DNA of 39,743 nt, taken from contig DFHU01000034.1 of assembly GCA_002373045.1 (NCBI GenBank), positions 1 to 39,743 on the forward strand, in the 5' to 3' direction. Origin of the DNA: Pseudoselenomonas ruminantium (GTDB taxonomy: Bacteria; Bacillota; Negativicutes; Selenomonadales; Selenomonadaceae). How positions within the stretch are numbered: position 1 is the first letter of the stretch; each line of letters begins with the position of its first letter. Under the pieces are notes generated by a model. The model had not been told where the DNA came from, did no database searches, and saw only the letters and a list, made by a program, of their open reading frames with translations. This document shows, piece by piece, positions 1-7,838 of this stretch. The position numbers and the translations under genes are program-made.

Positions 1-32
1 AATGGTCAGCCTCCTACTCGATGTTTACATAG

Positions 33-61
33 TTGCACAATAGCAGATATTTTGTTACAAT
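33..61 (+). promoter_or_regulatory. Sigma-70-type promoter of the SLH porin gene
   Basis: A TTGCAC -35 box (33-38) and a TACAAT -10 box (56-61) are separated by exactly 17 bases. Transcription would begin near 68, leaving an untranslated leader of about 100 bases before the porin start at 167. The match is read by eye. Confidence 0.6.
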
Positions 62-166
62 ACTATATGTGTTCGCTATCAGTGGAAAATCCTCCGGTAA
101 ACAAGGAATACAACGGGGGGTGTATATTGACAGTGGACATAATCGATATCAAGGGAGAAAATTGTA

Positions 167-1435
167 ATGAAGAAGACTCTTAGTGCAGCATTGACGACGG
201 CGTTGGTTATTGGTGCTGCCAGCACTACGTTTGCCGCTGCCAATCCGTTTGCGGATGTTCCGGCTGATCATTGGGCTTATGATGCGGTGAGCCAGCTGGC
301 TGCGGATGGTGTTATCGAAGGTTATGGCGATAGCACGTTCAAGGGCAATCGTAATATCACGCGTTATGAAATGGCACAGATGGTGGCCAAGGCTATGGCC
401 AAGAACACCAATGGTGCAGATAAAGCGCTGGTGGATAAACTGGCTGCTGAGTTCGGGGAAGAACTCAGCAATCTGGGTGTCCGTGTAGCAAATCTGGAAC
501 GCAATGCCGATAAGGTAAAGTGGAACGGCGAAGCCCGTTACCGCTATTGGGATTATCGTGACAAGCAGGCAGATGGCAAAACTGCCAGGACGGACAAGGC
601 AACGATGCAGTTCCGTCTGCTGCCCACGGCAGAAATCAATGAGAATTGGAAAATAAAGGCGCGTTTCACCGCTACGAGCAACGCCAAGAACGATACGGCT
701 GGCAAGGCAGAAATGACCTTTGTCTACGCCGATGGCGTATACGATAATGTGGAAATCAAAGTTGGTAAGATGCCGTTTTTCTCAGCCAATGATGATGGTC
801 TGGTGATGGATAACTTCTTCAGCGGTGCACAGCTTACGGCTGGTAAGGACGTGAAGGTTATTCTGGAGGCTGGTCGTTGGGATATCGCTGGTCAGGGCAA
901 CAGCTTTATCAATGCTGCTGATGTAAAGGACCATGCAGGATATCAGGGTGTTCAGGTCAACTATGAAAAGGACAAAATTTTTGCTGGCGTCGGCTATCGT
1001 CACTTCAACAGCACGGTGTTCAAGACGGTGAATTACAGCAAGAGCGGCAATGATGAAGATGCCCATATCTGGTCTGTAGGCGGCAAGTATACCTTCAATA
1101 AGATTTGGGCTTTGGGTGGTGCTTATGCGCAAAACACTAAGGCAGACAGCTATAACAAGTCGGCCAGTGTACAGCTCGATTACAAAAAGGCCAATAAGGT
1201 CAATGCTGGCAGCTGGGGCGCATTCCTGGGCTATCGTCATGTAGGCGCTAATGTATCTCTGGCACCGACGTTTGATACTACCCGTGCAGCAGCCAATGTC
1301 AAGGGCTGGGATTTGGGCGCAACCTATATCCCCTTCAAGAATACGCTGGTGACGCTGGGCTATTTCAACGGCAAACAGCTCAATAACGACAGAAAGACGC
1401 AGACGATGTATGCCCGCTTGAGCTACTTCTTCTAA
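167..1435 (+). CDS. SLH-domain outer membrane porin (OmpM/Mep45 type)
   Basis: The 422-residue protein has a cleavable signal peptide (about residues 1-24, ending in TTFAAA), one S-layer homology domain (about 27-80: FADVP, HWAYDAV, GYGDSTF and the ITRYEMAQM signature), a short helical linker (about 85-115), and a beta-strand-rich C-terminal region ending in the aromatic LSYFF typical of outer-membrane barrels. In Negativicutes this architecture ties the outer membrane to peptidoglycan through the SLH domain while the barrel forms a general pore. The start follows an AAGGGAGA ribosome site. It has its own promoter and is monocistronic, ending at a terminator shared with the convergent regulator gene. 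A second SLH porin is encoded at 29660. The substrate range cannot be read from sequence. Confidence 0.88.
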   Translation: MKKTLSAALTTALVIGAASTTFAAANPFADVPADHWAYDAVSQLAADGVIEGYGDSTFKGNRNITRYEMAQMVAKAMAKNTNGADKALVDKLAAEFGEELSNLGVRVANLERNADKVKWNGEARYRYWDYRDKQADGKTARTDKATMQFRLLPTAEINENWKIKARFTATSNAKNDTAGKAEMTFVYADGVYDNVEIKVGKMPFFSANDDGLVMDNFFSGAQLTAGKDVKVILEAGRWDIAGQGNSFINAADVKDHAGYQGVQVNYEKDKIFAGVGYRHFNSTVFKTVNYSKSGNDEDAHIWSVGGKYTFNKIWALGGAYAQNTKADSYNKSASVQLDYKKANKVNAGSWGAFLGYRHVGANVSLAPTFDTTRAAANVKGWDLGATYIPFKNTLVTLGYFNGKQLNNDRKTQTMYARLSYFF

Positions 1436-1448
1436 GATTCTCTGTATG

Positions 1449-1490
1449 AAAAAAATCCGTTCTCGCAAAGAGAGCGGATTTTTTGAAATT
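1449..1490. terminator. Bidirectional rho-independent terminator
   Basis: AAAAAATCCGTTCTC and GAGAGCGGATTTTTT form a long stem with one G-T pair around a short GCAAA loop, flanked by A- and T-runs. It serves both the porin (+) and the convergent Crp-family gene (-). Confidence 0.85.
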
Positions 1491-2139
1491 ATTCTTCGCT
1501 GAAGGTTTCCTTCAGCATTTGCTGCTGCTTTTTGTCCAAAGTGATTTTTCCATGGAGCAGGGAGATGAATCCCGCCTCTTTCAGTTTGATGACGCCGCGG
1601 TTTACGGTCTTGACGCTGGTGCCAATATCATCGGCAATCTGCTGACGGCTGGTATGGAGGATAAAGAGGTCGGTTTCGATGTCGCCCAATCGTTTCAGCA
1701 GATAACTGTGCAGGCGGTGGAGGCTGGGCAGGAATTTTATCCGTCCGGCCTCGTTGGAGGTGGGGTACATTTTGGCTGCCAGTTGTTGGGCAACGGCCAG
1801 AGCAAAGTCATTGTCAATCTGCATCCATTGGAGGAAGGTTTCTGCCCGCATGATAATGGCCTCTGTAGTGGTGACAGCCTCATTGGAGGCGGAGTAGAGT
1901 TTTTGGCCGGCCAGTACTTCCAAGTCGCCAATCAGGTCGGAGCTGCCTAGCGAGGCAAAGGTATATCGCTGGCCGCTGGCAAATTCATTGCTGACACGGG
2001 TTTCGCCTTTTAGCAGAAGGTAGACATGCTTGGCTTCTTCACCTTTGCGGACTATGGTTTCGCCGGGCAGGTAAATCTTGTGGGTGGTCTGACGCAGGAT
2101 TTCGTCAGGTATATGGTCGAGAAAGTATTCCAATTTCAT
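1489..2139 (-). CDS. Crp/Fnr-family transcriptional regulator
   Basis: The 216-residue protein has an N-terminal cyclic-nucleotide-binding-type beta-roll (about 15-125, including LPGETIVRKGEEAKHVYLL and the glycine-rich SLGSSDLIGDLEVL) and a C-terminal winged helix-turn-helix (about 165-205: SRQQIADDIGTSVKTVNRGV). The recognition helix SVKTVNR is typical of the family. There is no N-terminal cysteine cluster like that of iron-sulfur Fnr, so a small-molecule ligand is more likely than oxygen sensing; the ligand is unknown. An AAAGGA ribosome site precedes the start. The gene stands alone, convergent with the SLH porin, and could regulate it, but no palindromic Crp/Fnr box was recognised at the porin promoter. 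Confidence 0.88.
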   Translation of the reverse strand: MKLEYFLDHIPDEILRQTTHKIYLPGETIVRKGEEAKHVYLLLKGETRVSNEFASGQRYTFASLGSSDLIGDLEVLAGQKLYSASNEAVTTTEAIIMRAETFLQWMQIDNDFALAVAQQLAAKMYPTSNEAGRIKFLPSLHRLHSYLLKRLGDIETDLFILHTSRQQIADDIGTSVKTVNRGVIKLKEAGFISLLHGKITLDKKQQQMLKETFSEE

Positions 2140-2489
2140 AGAGTATGGTCCTTTCTAAATTGCTGTTTCCTTCATTATATATTATTTTTCGCAAATAAAA
2201 AAGATATTTTGAGGTCGAATGTCCTTTCTTTCTTGTTGAGAAAAAGATAAACTAATCACATATTAAGTTTTCTTTTCCTCATGAATCTTGTTTTCCAGGC
2301 AAGATTCCTACGGCGCCGGCAAGGTGCCAAGAATTTACATAAAGCTTTTGATGAAAGACTCTGTTTCGTTCCTGCAAGACGAGATAGAGTCTTTTGTCAT
2401 TTAGCAGGATTTTTGCCGGTCGATGTAGTATAATAACAATAGTATACCTATGGGCGTGGTAAAACTCACACAGCAAAGAAGGCGATATT
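2140..2489. other. 350-bp intergenic region with several hairpins
   Basis: No gene is seen here. The left end is the AT-rich leader of the Crp-family gene (minus strand). The middle (2284-2394) holds three consecutive hairpins, described separately. To the right a TATAAT (2429-2434) is the best -10 candidate for the response-regulator gene at 2490, but no convincing -35 lies 16-18 bases upstream. If that is the true promoter, the three hairpins lie upstream of the message rather than in it. Confidence 0.5.
2284..2394 (+). other. Structured non-coding segment with three hairpins, the last terminator-like
   Basis: Hairpin 1 pairs AATCTTG (2284-2290) with CAAGATT (2300-2306). Hairpin 2 pairs GGCGCC with GGTGCC (2312-2328, one G-T pair). 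Hairpin 3 is a 16-bp stem (2354-2369 with 2379-2394, two G-T pairs) followed by a short T-rich stretch. No gene lies upstream on this strand, so the terminator-like third hairpin has no obvious message to end. It could be a small RNA or an attenuated leader. It does not match any riboswitch consensus I recognise. Confidence 0.4.
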
Positions 2490-4190
2490 GTGGATGACAA
2501 ACCGGTGATGTTAATTGTAGATGATGTGGAAATCAACCGGGTGGTGCTGACCCAGTTTTTCCAGGAAGAATATCAGATTATCGAGGCGGAAAATGGCAAG
2601 GAGGCCATGACGGTTATCGAACAGCAGCCAGTAAGCATTGTACTGGTTGATCTTGTTATGCCGATAATGGATGGATTCCACTTGCTGTCCATGATGAAAC
2701 GGAATGACCAGTTTGCTGGTATTCCGGTGGTGGTCATGACTGCGAATAACGATGGTGACAGCGAAGCGCGGGCTATGGAGATGGGGGCGGCAGATTTTAT
2801 CACCAAACCCTACAACCCAACGATTGTACGCTGCCGGATACGGAATGTCATGGCACGTGAGGAGATTGAGTGGCGCAGGGTAGCGCAGGTAGCGCAGAAC
2901 CGGCAGCTCATGGAAATGCATCAGTATGCGGAAAAAGATGCGCTGACGGGGATTTATAACCGGGAGGCGTTTTACCGGAAATCTGCTGAACTTATGCAGG
3001 AACACCATCAGACGAGCTATAGCATTGTGTATTTGGACATCAGCTGTTTTAAGGTCATCAATGATTTGTTCCGCATTGAGACGGGAAATCTTATACTGAA
3101 GACAGCTGCCTTTTATTTCAATATGGTGGTGGGCGAAGATGGTCTGTGTGCCCGGATTGAGGCAGACCATTTTGTGCTCTGCGTTCCCACGGACAAATTG
3201 GATATGAGTAAGATTATTGCCGGACTGGACAGCACCATTCAGTCTTTGGGCATCAGTCACAATGTCTTGTTTTATGCGGGGATTTATCCCGTGGACAATG
3301 CCTTCCTGCCGATTGATCAAATGTGTGATCGCGCCCACATGGCTCTCAATCGGATCAAAGGCCGCTATATGACGCGGTTTGCTTACTATGACAAGGCCAT
3401 GCGTGACCAGATGATTGAGGAACAGATGATTGTCCGCAATATGGATTATGCCTTGCAGGAAGGTCAGTTTTACATCAACCTGCAGCCGATTTATGAAACG
3501 GAGAACAACAGTATCTTCGGGGCGGAGGCTCTGGTTCGCTGGAATTACAATAAGGGGCAGATCAGCCCGGGAAAATTCATTCCGATTTTTGAAAAGAACG
3601 GTTTTATTGTGCGGCTGGACCGCTTTGTCTGGGATGAGGCCTGCAAGGTCCTGCGTGCCCAGATTGATGCGGGTCTTAAACCGGTGCCGATTTCGGTAAA
3701 TCTTTCGCGTTTGAATTTCTACAGCCAGGATTTGCTGGAGTATCTTCAGGGGCTGATGAAGAAGTATGACCTGCCGACTAATCTGCTCAAGCTGGAGATT
3801 ACGGAGAGTGCCTATATGGATAACCCACATCAGCTTATTGCTATGGTGCGGGCCTTTAAGGGATATGGTTTTTCCGTGTTGATGGATGATTTTGGCAGCG
3901 GTTATTCCTCGCTTTCGATGCTCAAGGATTTACCTGTGGATGTGCTCAAAATTGACATGGCGTTTGTGCAGGAAGTGGATAAATCCAGCCGTGCAGGTGC
4001 TATTCTGGAAAGCATTGTGGAATTGGGCAAGCATTTGCGGATGGAAGTCGTGGTTGAGGGCGTAGAAACCAAGGAACAGGTGGATTTTTTGGAGAGAATC
4101 GGCTGCCGGGTGATACAGGGATATTATTTCTCGAAACCAATAGATGTAGGAAGTTTTATGGGACTGGTTAAAAGGAGTCAGGGTTTTTGA
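2490..4190 (+). CDS. Response regulator with degenerate GGDEF and intact EAL domain (c-di-GMP phosphodiesterase)
   Basis: The 566-residue protein has a receiver domain (about 5-120: acidic pocket D11/D12, phospho-acceptor D54 in LVDLVMP, T84, K106), a GGDEF-like domain (about 140-300), and an EAL domain (about 315-560). In the GGDEF domain the signature reads EADHF, so cyclase activity is unlikely. The EAL domain keeps EALVRW, SVNLS, EITES, MDDFGSGYSS, LKIDM, EGVET and QGYYFSKP, the expected metal and catalytic residues, so it should hydrolyse c-di-GMP under phosphorylation control. Translation starts at GTG with AAGAAGG upstream. No histidine kinase is adjacent. The stop overlaps the TTG start of the next gene, so the two are probably translationally coupled. 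Control of motility or surface attachment is an inference; flagellar genes lie about 6 kb away. Confidence 0.9.
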   Translation: MDDKPVMLIVDDVEINRVVLTQFFQEEYQIIEAENGKEAMTVIEQQPVSIVLVDLVMPIMDGFHLLSMMKRNDQFAGIPVVVMTANNDGDSEARAMEMGAADFITKPYNPTIVRCRIRNVMAREEIEWRRVAQVAQNRQLMEMHQYAEKDALTGIYNREAFYRKSAELMQEHHQTSYSIVYLDISCFKVINDLFRIETGNLILKTAAFYFNMVVGEDGLCARIEADHFVLCVPTDKLDMSKIIAGLDSTIQSLGISHNVLFYAGIYPVDNAFLPIDQMCDRAHMALNRIKGRYMTRFAYYDKAMRDQMIEEQMIVRNMDYALQEGQFYINLQPIYETENNSIFGAEALVRWNYNKGQISPGKFIPIFEKNGFIVRLDRFVWDEACKVLRAQIDAGLKPVPISVNLSRLNFYSQDLLEYLQGLMKKYDLPTNLLKLEITESAYMDNPHQLIAMVRAFKGYGFSVLMDDFGSGYSSLSMLKDLPVDVLKIDMAFVQEVDKSSRAGAILESIVELGKHLRMEVVVEGVETKEQVDFLERIGCRVIQGYYFSKPIDVGSFMGLVKRSQGF

Positions 4191-4843
4191 AAAACATTAA
4201 AGCAGTAATTTTCGATATGGATGGGGTAATCATTGACAGCGAGCCTATCCATAGCCGGGTGAAGATGGATACCTTTGCGCATTTTGGTCTGGAATTTAAT
4301 GAGGCGGATTTGGTTCATTATATGGGACGTACGAGCAGCGCTATTTTTGGTGAAACCATTGCCAAAGCCGGGCGTACGGATATTCAGTCGGAAGATATGG
4401 CAGCGTATAAGCATAGCCATTATTTAGAGATACTGCAAAGCGGCGAAATTGCGCCGGTAACGGGCAGCGTGGATTTGATAAAATCTCTGCATGCGGCGGG
4501 GCTGCCGCTGGCATTGGCGACTTCTTCCAATGTACGGGTGATGAATACTGTGCTGGACAGCTTTGGCATTCGTCCGTATTTCACCTCCATCCTTTCTGGT
4601 GGAGAACTGCCCGAGAGCAAGCCCAATCCTGCGATTTATTTAATCAGTGCGGAGCGTTTGGGGATTGACCCTGTGGAATGTCTGGTGATTGAGGATACCA
4701 CCAATGGTATTTTGGCAGCAAAACGGGCTGGCATGTACTGCGTGGCTTATCGCAATCCGAATTCTGGCAAACAGGATTTAAGCAAGGCTGATGAAATTGT
4801 GGACAGCCTGCTGGAGGTAAAAAAAGTCTTTTCCTTTGCGTAA
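4187..4843 (+). CDS. HAD-superfamily phosphatase / beta-phosphoglucomutase-like
   Basis: The 218-residue HAD subfamily IA protein has motif I FDMDGVIIDSEP (nucleophile and acid/base aspartates), an alpha-helical cap (about 15-85), motif II ATSSN, motif III lysine in SKPNPAIYL, and motif IV EDTTNG. The family includes small sugar-phosphate phosphatases and phosphomutases, and the substrate cannot be read from sequence. Translation starts at TTG, overlapping the stop of the upstream phosphodiesterase by four bases, with AAAGGAGTCAGGG as ribosome site inside that gene. A strong terminator follows. It differs from the beta-phosphoglucomutase at 32847, lacking the GVSR(M/E)xSL cap loop of true beta-PGM. 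Confidence 0.85.
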   Translation: MKNIKAVIFDMDGVIIDSEPIHSRVKMDTFAHFGLEFNEADLVHYMGRTSSAIFGETIAKAGRTDIQSEDMAAYKHSHYLEILQSGEIAPVTGSVDLIKSLHAAGLPLALATSSNVRVMNTVLDSFGIRPYFTSILSGGELPESKPNPAIYLISAERLGIDPVECLVIEDTTNGILAAKRAGMYCVAYRNPNSGKQDLSKADEIVDSLLEVKKVFSFA

Positions 4844-4856
4844 AGTGGGGGCAAAA

Positions 4857-4900
4857 AAGCCCGGATAAACATTTTCGCGTAATGTTTATCCGGGCTTTTG
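4857..4900. terminator. Bidirectional rho-independent terminator
   Basis: A long perfect stem, AAGCCCGGATAAACATT with its complement, surrounds a short TTCGCG-type loop with T-rich flanks on both sides. It ends the HAD gene (+) and the convergent 91-residue gene (-). Confidence 0.9.
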
Positions 4901-4911
4901 TTATGCGTAAT

Positions 4912-5187
4912 TTATACGATAGCGAAGCTTTCGATGGCACCAAACTGCAGGTATTTGCTGGCTTTCGTGGGCTCGCCGTCCAGAATTTCCTTAGTCACAG
5001 CATCCATTTTGCCATCGGCAACATGAACGCGGCCGGCAGCAACTTCGTCCTCAACCTTGGCCAGAAGTTCTTTGCGGGCCTTCTTGGTGGCGTTGTAGAT
5101 GGTGCTGTTGTAGAAGATGTTCATGGATGTTTGCGATTTTTCTTCATCGCAGTTAAAGAATACATAAGCTTTTTTTTCGGTTGCCAT
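4912..5187 (-). CDS. Small conserved-looking protein of unknown function
   Basis: I do not recognise this 91-residue protein. It is soluble, with no signal peptide or membrane segment. It opens with a beta-strand-like segment (KKAYVFFNCDEEKS), then MNIFYNSTIYN, then a charged helix rich in Lys, Arg and Glu (about 33-52), and ends hydrophobic (GAIESFAIV). Coding is supported by a strong GGGGGA ribosome site 10 bases before the ATG, a dedicated terminator on its side, and balanced codon use. It is monocistronic and convergent with the HAD gene. Its AT-rich upstream region (5188-5270) probably holds its promoter. Confidence 0.7.
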   Translation of the reverse strand: MATEKKAYVFFNCDEEKSQTSMNIFYNSTIYNATKKARKELLAKVEDEVAAGRVHVADGKMDAVTKEILDGEPTKASKYLQFGAIESFAIV

Positions 5188-5306
5188 AATTGATAATCCC
5201 CCTTGAAATAATATAAAAATAATTTCATTTATAAATATGTAACCAATAAAAATATTATAGCATACTTTGTCAAAAATGATAAATTAAATTGAATCTTCAC
5301 AGGTGG

Positions 5307-5335
5307 TTGACAAATGAAACAGGAAAGAGTAAAGT
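5307..5335 (+). promoter_or_regulatory. Candidate promoter of the aldose epimerase gene
   Basis: A consensus TTGACA (5307-5312) lies 17 bases before TAAAGT (5330-5335), a four-of-six -10 match. A TATAGA further downstream is too far away for this -35. Confidence 0.35.
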
Positions 5336-5398
5336 GAAACTGTATAGAATTGCGGTGAATTGGGAGCAATTCGTAGTCGAATACCGGGAGGTAATGAT

Positions 5399-6526
5399 AT
5401 GGCAATCATCAAGAAAGAATCCTTTGGTAAGTTAAGTGATGGTCGTGAGGTGTTTTGCTACACCTTGCGCAATACAAAAGGCACAGAGGCAAAAGTAATC
5501 AACTACGGCGCGCGGCTGGTCGGCTGGCGTGTATTTGGCAAAGATGCAAAACAGGTGGATATCGTATTGGGGTATGCCGATGCTCTGACCTATGAAAAGG
5601 ACGACACCAGCATGGGCGGCGTTGTAGGGCGTCATGCCAACCGTATTGCGGGGGGCAAGGCGGTCATTAACGGCCAGGAGTACCAGCTGGACTTAAATAC
5701 GGGCTCCAAGATGCAGAATCACATTCATGGCGGCTCCAAGGGATTCCACAATGAACTCTGGGAGGCTGAGGAGGTTTATGAAGGTGTGCGTATGACCTAT
5801 CACAGCAAGGATGGCGATGCCGGTTATCCGGGGAATATGGATGTAACCGTTATCTATTCCCTGTCCAATGACAATGAGCTGTCCATTAAGTATGAAGCCG
5901 TCAGCGACAAGGATACCATCTGCAATCTGACCAATCATAGCTATTTCAATCTGGATGGCTTTGAATCCCCGTCCATTCTCGACCAGAAAATCCAGATTTT
6001 TGCGGACAAGTACACCTGGGCGGACAGCGAATCCCTGCCGGATGGCCGGATTTTGCCGGTGGAAGGCACGCCGATGGATTTGCGGCAGCCCACGCGAATC
6101 GGCGAACATATCGATGATGATTTCGATGAACTCGTTATGGGCAAGGGGTATGACCACAACTGGGTAATCCGCGATGAAGCCGTGATGGTGGAAATGAAAC
6201 CGGGGATGTTTGGCTATGACCCGCATTGCCCGATTGACTATCTCAAAGGCGGACTCAAGAAGGTGGCTTATGCTGAATCGGATAACAGCGGTCTGACGCT
6301 GACCTGCTACAGCACCCTGCCCGGCGTGCAGTTCTACACGGGCAATTTCCTCGAAGGCGGACTGCCGGGCAAGAAGGGCGTGGAATTCCCGCATCGTTCC
6401 GGTTTCTGTCTGGAAACGCAGTATTTCCCCAATGCATTGGCTAATCCCAATTTCCCGCAGCCGATTATCAAGGCCGGGGAAAAGTGGGAATCGCAGACGG
6501 TTTATGTGCTTTGGCCGAAGGACTAA
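5399..6526 (+). CDS. galM: Aldose 1-epimerase (mutarotase)
   Basis: The 375-residue galactose mutarotase interconverts alpha and beta anomers of free aldoses such as galactose and glucose in the cytoplasm. Recognisable landmarks are the GGVVGRHANRIAGG and NHIHGGSKGFHNELW segments, the catalytic histidine in LTNHSYFNL, the substrate-binding aspartate in GYDHNW and the catalytic glutamate in GFCLETQYFPNA. The ATG at 5399 is preferred over the upstream in-frame start at 5360 because GGGAGG sits just before it and family similarity begins with IIKKESFGKL. The protein is slightly longer than the usual ~340 residues owing to an insertion around residues 270-290. No sugar kinase is adjacent, so it may supply anomers for several pathways. 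No terminator follows; transcription could run into sucC. Confidence 0.92.
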   Translation: MAIIKKESFGKLSDGREVFCYTLRNTKGTEAKVINYGARLVGWRVFGKDAKQVDIVLGYADALTYEKDDTSMGGVVGRHANRIAGGKAVINGQEYQLDLNTGSKMQNHIHGGSKGFHNELWEAEEVYEGVRMTYHSKDGDAGYPGNMDVTVIYSLSNDNELSIKYEAVSDKDTICNLTNHSYFNLDGFESPSILDQKIQIFADKYTWADSESLPDGRILPVEGTPMDLRQPTRIGEHIDDDFDELVMGKGYDHNWVIRDEAVMVEMKPGMFGYDPHCPIDYLKGGLKKVAYAESDNSGLTLTCYSTLPGVQFYTGNFLEGGLPGKKGVEFPHRSGFCLETQYFPNALANPNFPQPIIKAGEKWESQTVYVLWPKD

Positions 6527-6539
6527 AAATAATAAATAG

Positions 6540-6568
6540 TAGACAAAAATGAGAAAAAAGCATACAAT
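6540..6568 (+). promoter_or_regulatory. Sigma-70-type promoter of sucCD
   Basis: TAGACA (6540-6545) and TACAAT (6563-6568) are separated by 17 bases in an A-rich gap between galM and sucC, giving a leader of about 60 bases. Confidence 0.6.
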
Positions 6569-6636
6569 TATAAACAACAGCAAGAAGAAGATTTCTCTTT
6601 TTGAAAGGTCATACCAATTTCAGGGAGGCATGTTTG

Positions 6637-7824
6637 ATGAATATTCATGAGTACCAGAGCAAGGCTGTATTGAAGTCCTATGGGGTCGCAGTTCCCGAAG
6701 GACTGCCTGCCTTCACGGTGGAAGAAGCTGTGGAAAATGCCAAGAAAATCGGCACTCCTGTGGTCGTGGTGAAAGCCCAGATTCATGCTGGTGGCCGCGG
6801 CAAAGCTGGCGGTGTCAAGCTGGCCAAGAATCTTGATGAAGTGAAAAGCTATGCAAGCGAGTTGCTGGGTAAAACGCTTGTCACTCATCAGACTGGTCCG
6901 GAAGGCAAGAAGGTGGGACGCCTCCTTATCGAAGCTGGTTCCAATATCAAGAAAGAATATTATCTCTCCTTTGTTATTGACCGTCAGACGGCCCGTGTGG
7001 TCATGATGGGCTCGGAAGAAGGCGGTATAGAAATTGAGAAGGTTGCTGCCGAAATGCCGGAGAAGATTTTCAAGGAATACATTGACCCGGTGATTGGTCT
7101 GGCACCGTTCCAGGCAACCCGCATGGCCTATAACATCAACATTCCGCAGCCGGCTATCCGCAAGGCAACGAAGCTTATGACCTGCCTGTACAATGCTTTT
7201 GTCGGCAAGGACTGCTCGCTGGCCGAAATCAATCCGCTGGTGGTCACGGCAGAAGATGACGTGATTGCCCTCGATGCCAAGCTGAATTTCGACGACAGCG
7301 CGCTGTTCCGTCATCCGGACATTGAGGAACTCCGCGATAAAAGCGAAGAAGACCCGAAGGAACGCCGCGCAGCGGAGGCGGGCCTCAATTATGTAAACCT
7401 CGGCGGTGATGTGGCCTGCATGGTTAACGGCGCAGGTCTGGCCATGGCTACCGTGGATATCATCAAACACTATGGCGGTGAACCGGCCAACTTCCTCGAT
7501 GTGGGCGGCGATTCCTCGCCGGAAAAGATTGCCGAGGCCTTCCAGATTATGCTCGATGGTGGTCAGGCAAAAGGCATTTTCGTCAACATCTTCGGCGGCA
7601 TTAATCGCTGCGATGCAGTGGCTGCCGGCATTGTCGAAGCGGCCAAGATTATTTCCGATGATGGCAAGTCCCTGCCGGTTCCCGTAGTTGTGCGCTTAGA
7701 GGGCACCAATGTAGAACAGGGCCGCAAGATTTTGCAGGATTCTCCGATTGCCAACGTCATCATGGCACCGACCATGGAGGGCGGCGCGGAAGAAATCGTC
7801 AAACGGGTCAAGGCAGCACAGTAA
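6637..7824 (+). CDS. sucC: Succinate-CoA ligase (ADP-forming), beta subunit
   Basis: The 395-residue beta subunit of succinyl-CoA synthetase carries the ATP-grasp fold (about 1-240: MNIHEYQSKAVLKSYGV start, KAQIHAGGRGKAGGVK nucleotide loop, EINPLVV metal site) and the C-terminal CoA-ligase domain (about 250-395: NGAGLAMATVD, FLDVGG, VNIFGGINRCD). With SucD it interconverts succinyl-CoA and succinate with substrate-level ATP formation. Selenomonads make propionate through succinate, so it probably works in that branch. The ATG at 6637 follows GGAGG and matches the family start; the upstream in-frame start at 6601 is rejected. It forms an operon with sucD 14 bases downstream. Confidence 0.96.
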   Translation: MNIHEYQSKAVLKSYGVAVPEGLPAFTVEEAVENAKKIGTPVVVVKAQIHAGGRGKAGGVKLAKNLDEVKSYASELLGKTLVTHQTGPEGKKVGRLLIEAGSNIKKEYYLSFVIDRQTARVVMMGSEEGGIEIEKVAAEMPEKIFKEYIDPVIGLAPFQATRMAYNINIPQPAIRKATKLMTCLYNAFVGKDCSLAEINPLVVTAEDDVIALDAKLNFDDSALFRHPDIEELRDKSEEDPKERRAAEAGLNYVNLGGDVACMVNGAGLAMATVDIIKHYGGEPANFLDVGGDSSPEKIAEAFQIMLDGGQAKGIFVNIFGGINRCDAVAAGIVEAAKIISDDGKSLPVPVVVRLEGTNVEQGRKILQDSPIANVIMAPTMEGGAEEIVKRVKAAQ

Positions 7825-7838
7825 GGGAGGCCATCTAA

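Noticed and set aside
2140..2489. c-di-GMP (GEMM) riboswitch before the c-di-GMP phosphodiesterase gene
   Set aside because: The conserved GEMM tetraloop-receptor features and GGxAxA-type motifs were not found. The hairpins do not arrange into the aptamer.
2511..3830. A 439-codon open frame antisense to the response regulator/EAL gene
   Set aside because: It has no recognisable domain, and the plus-strand gene explains the region fully.
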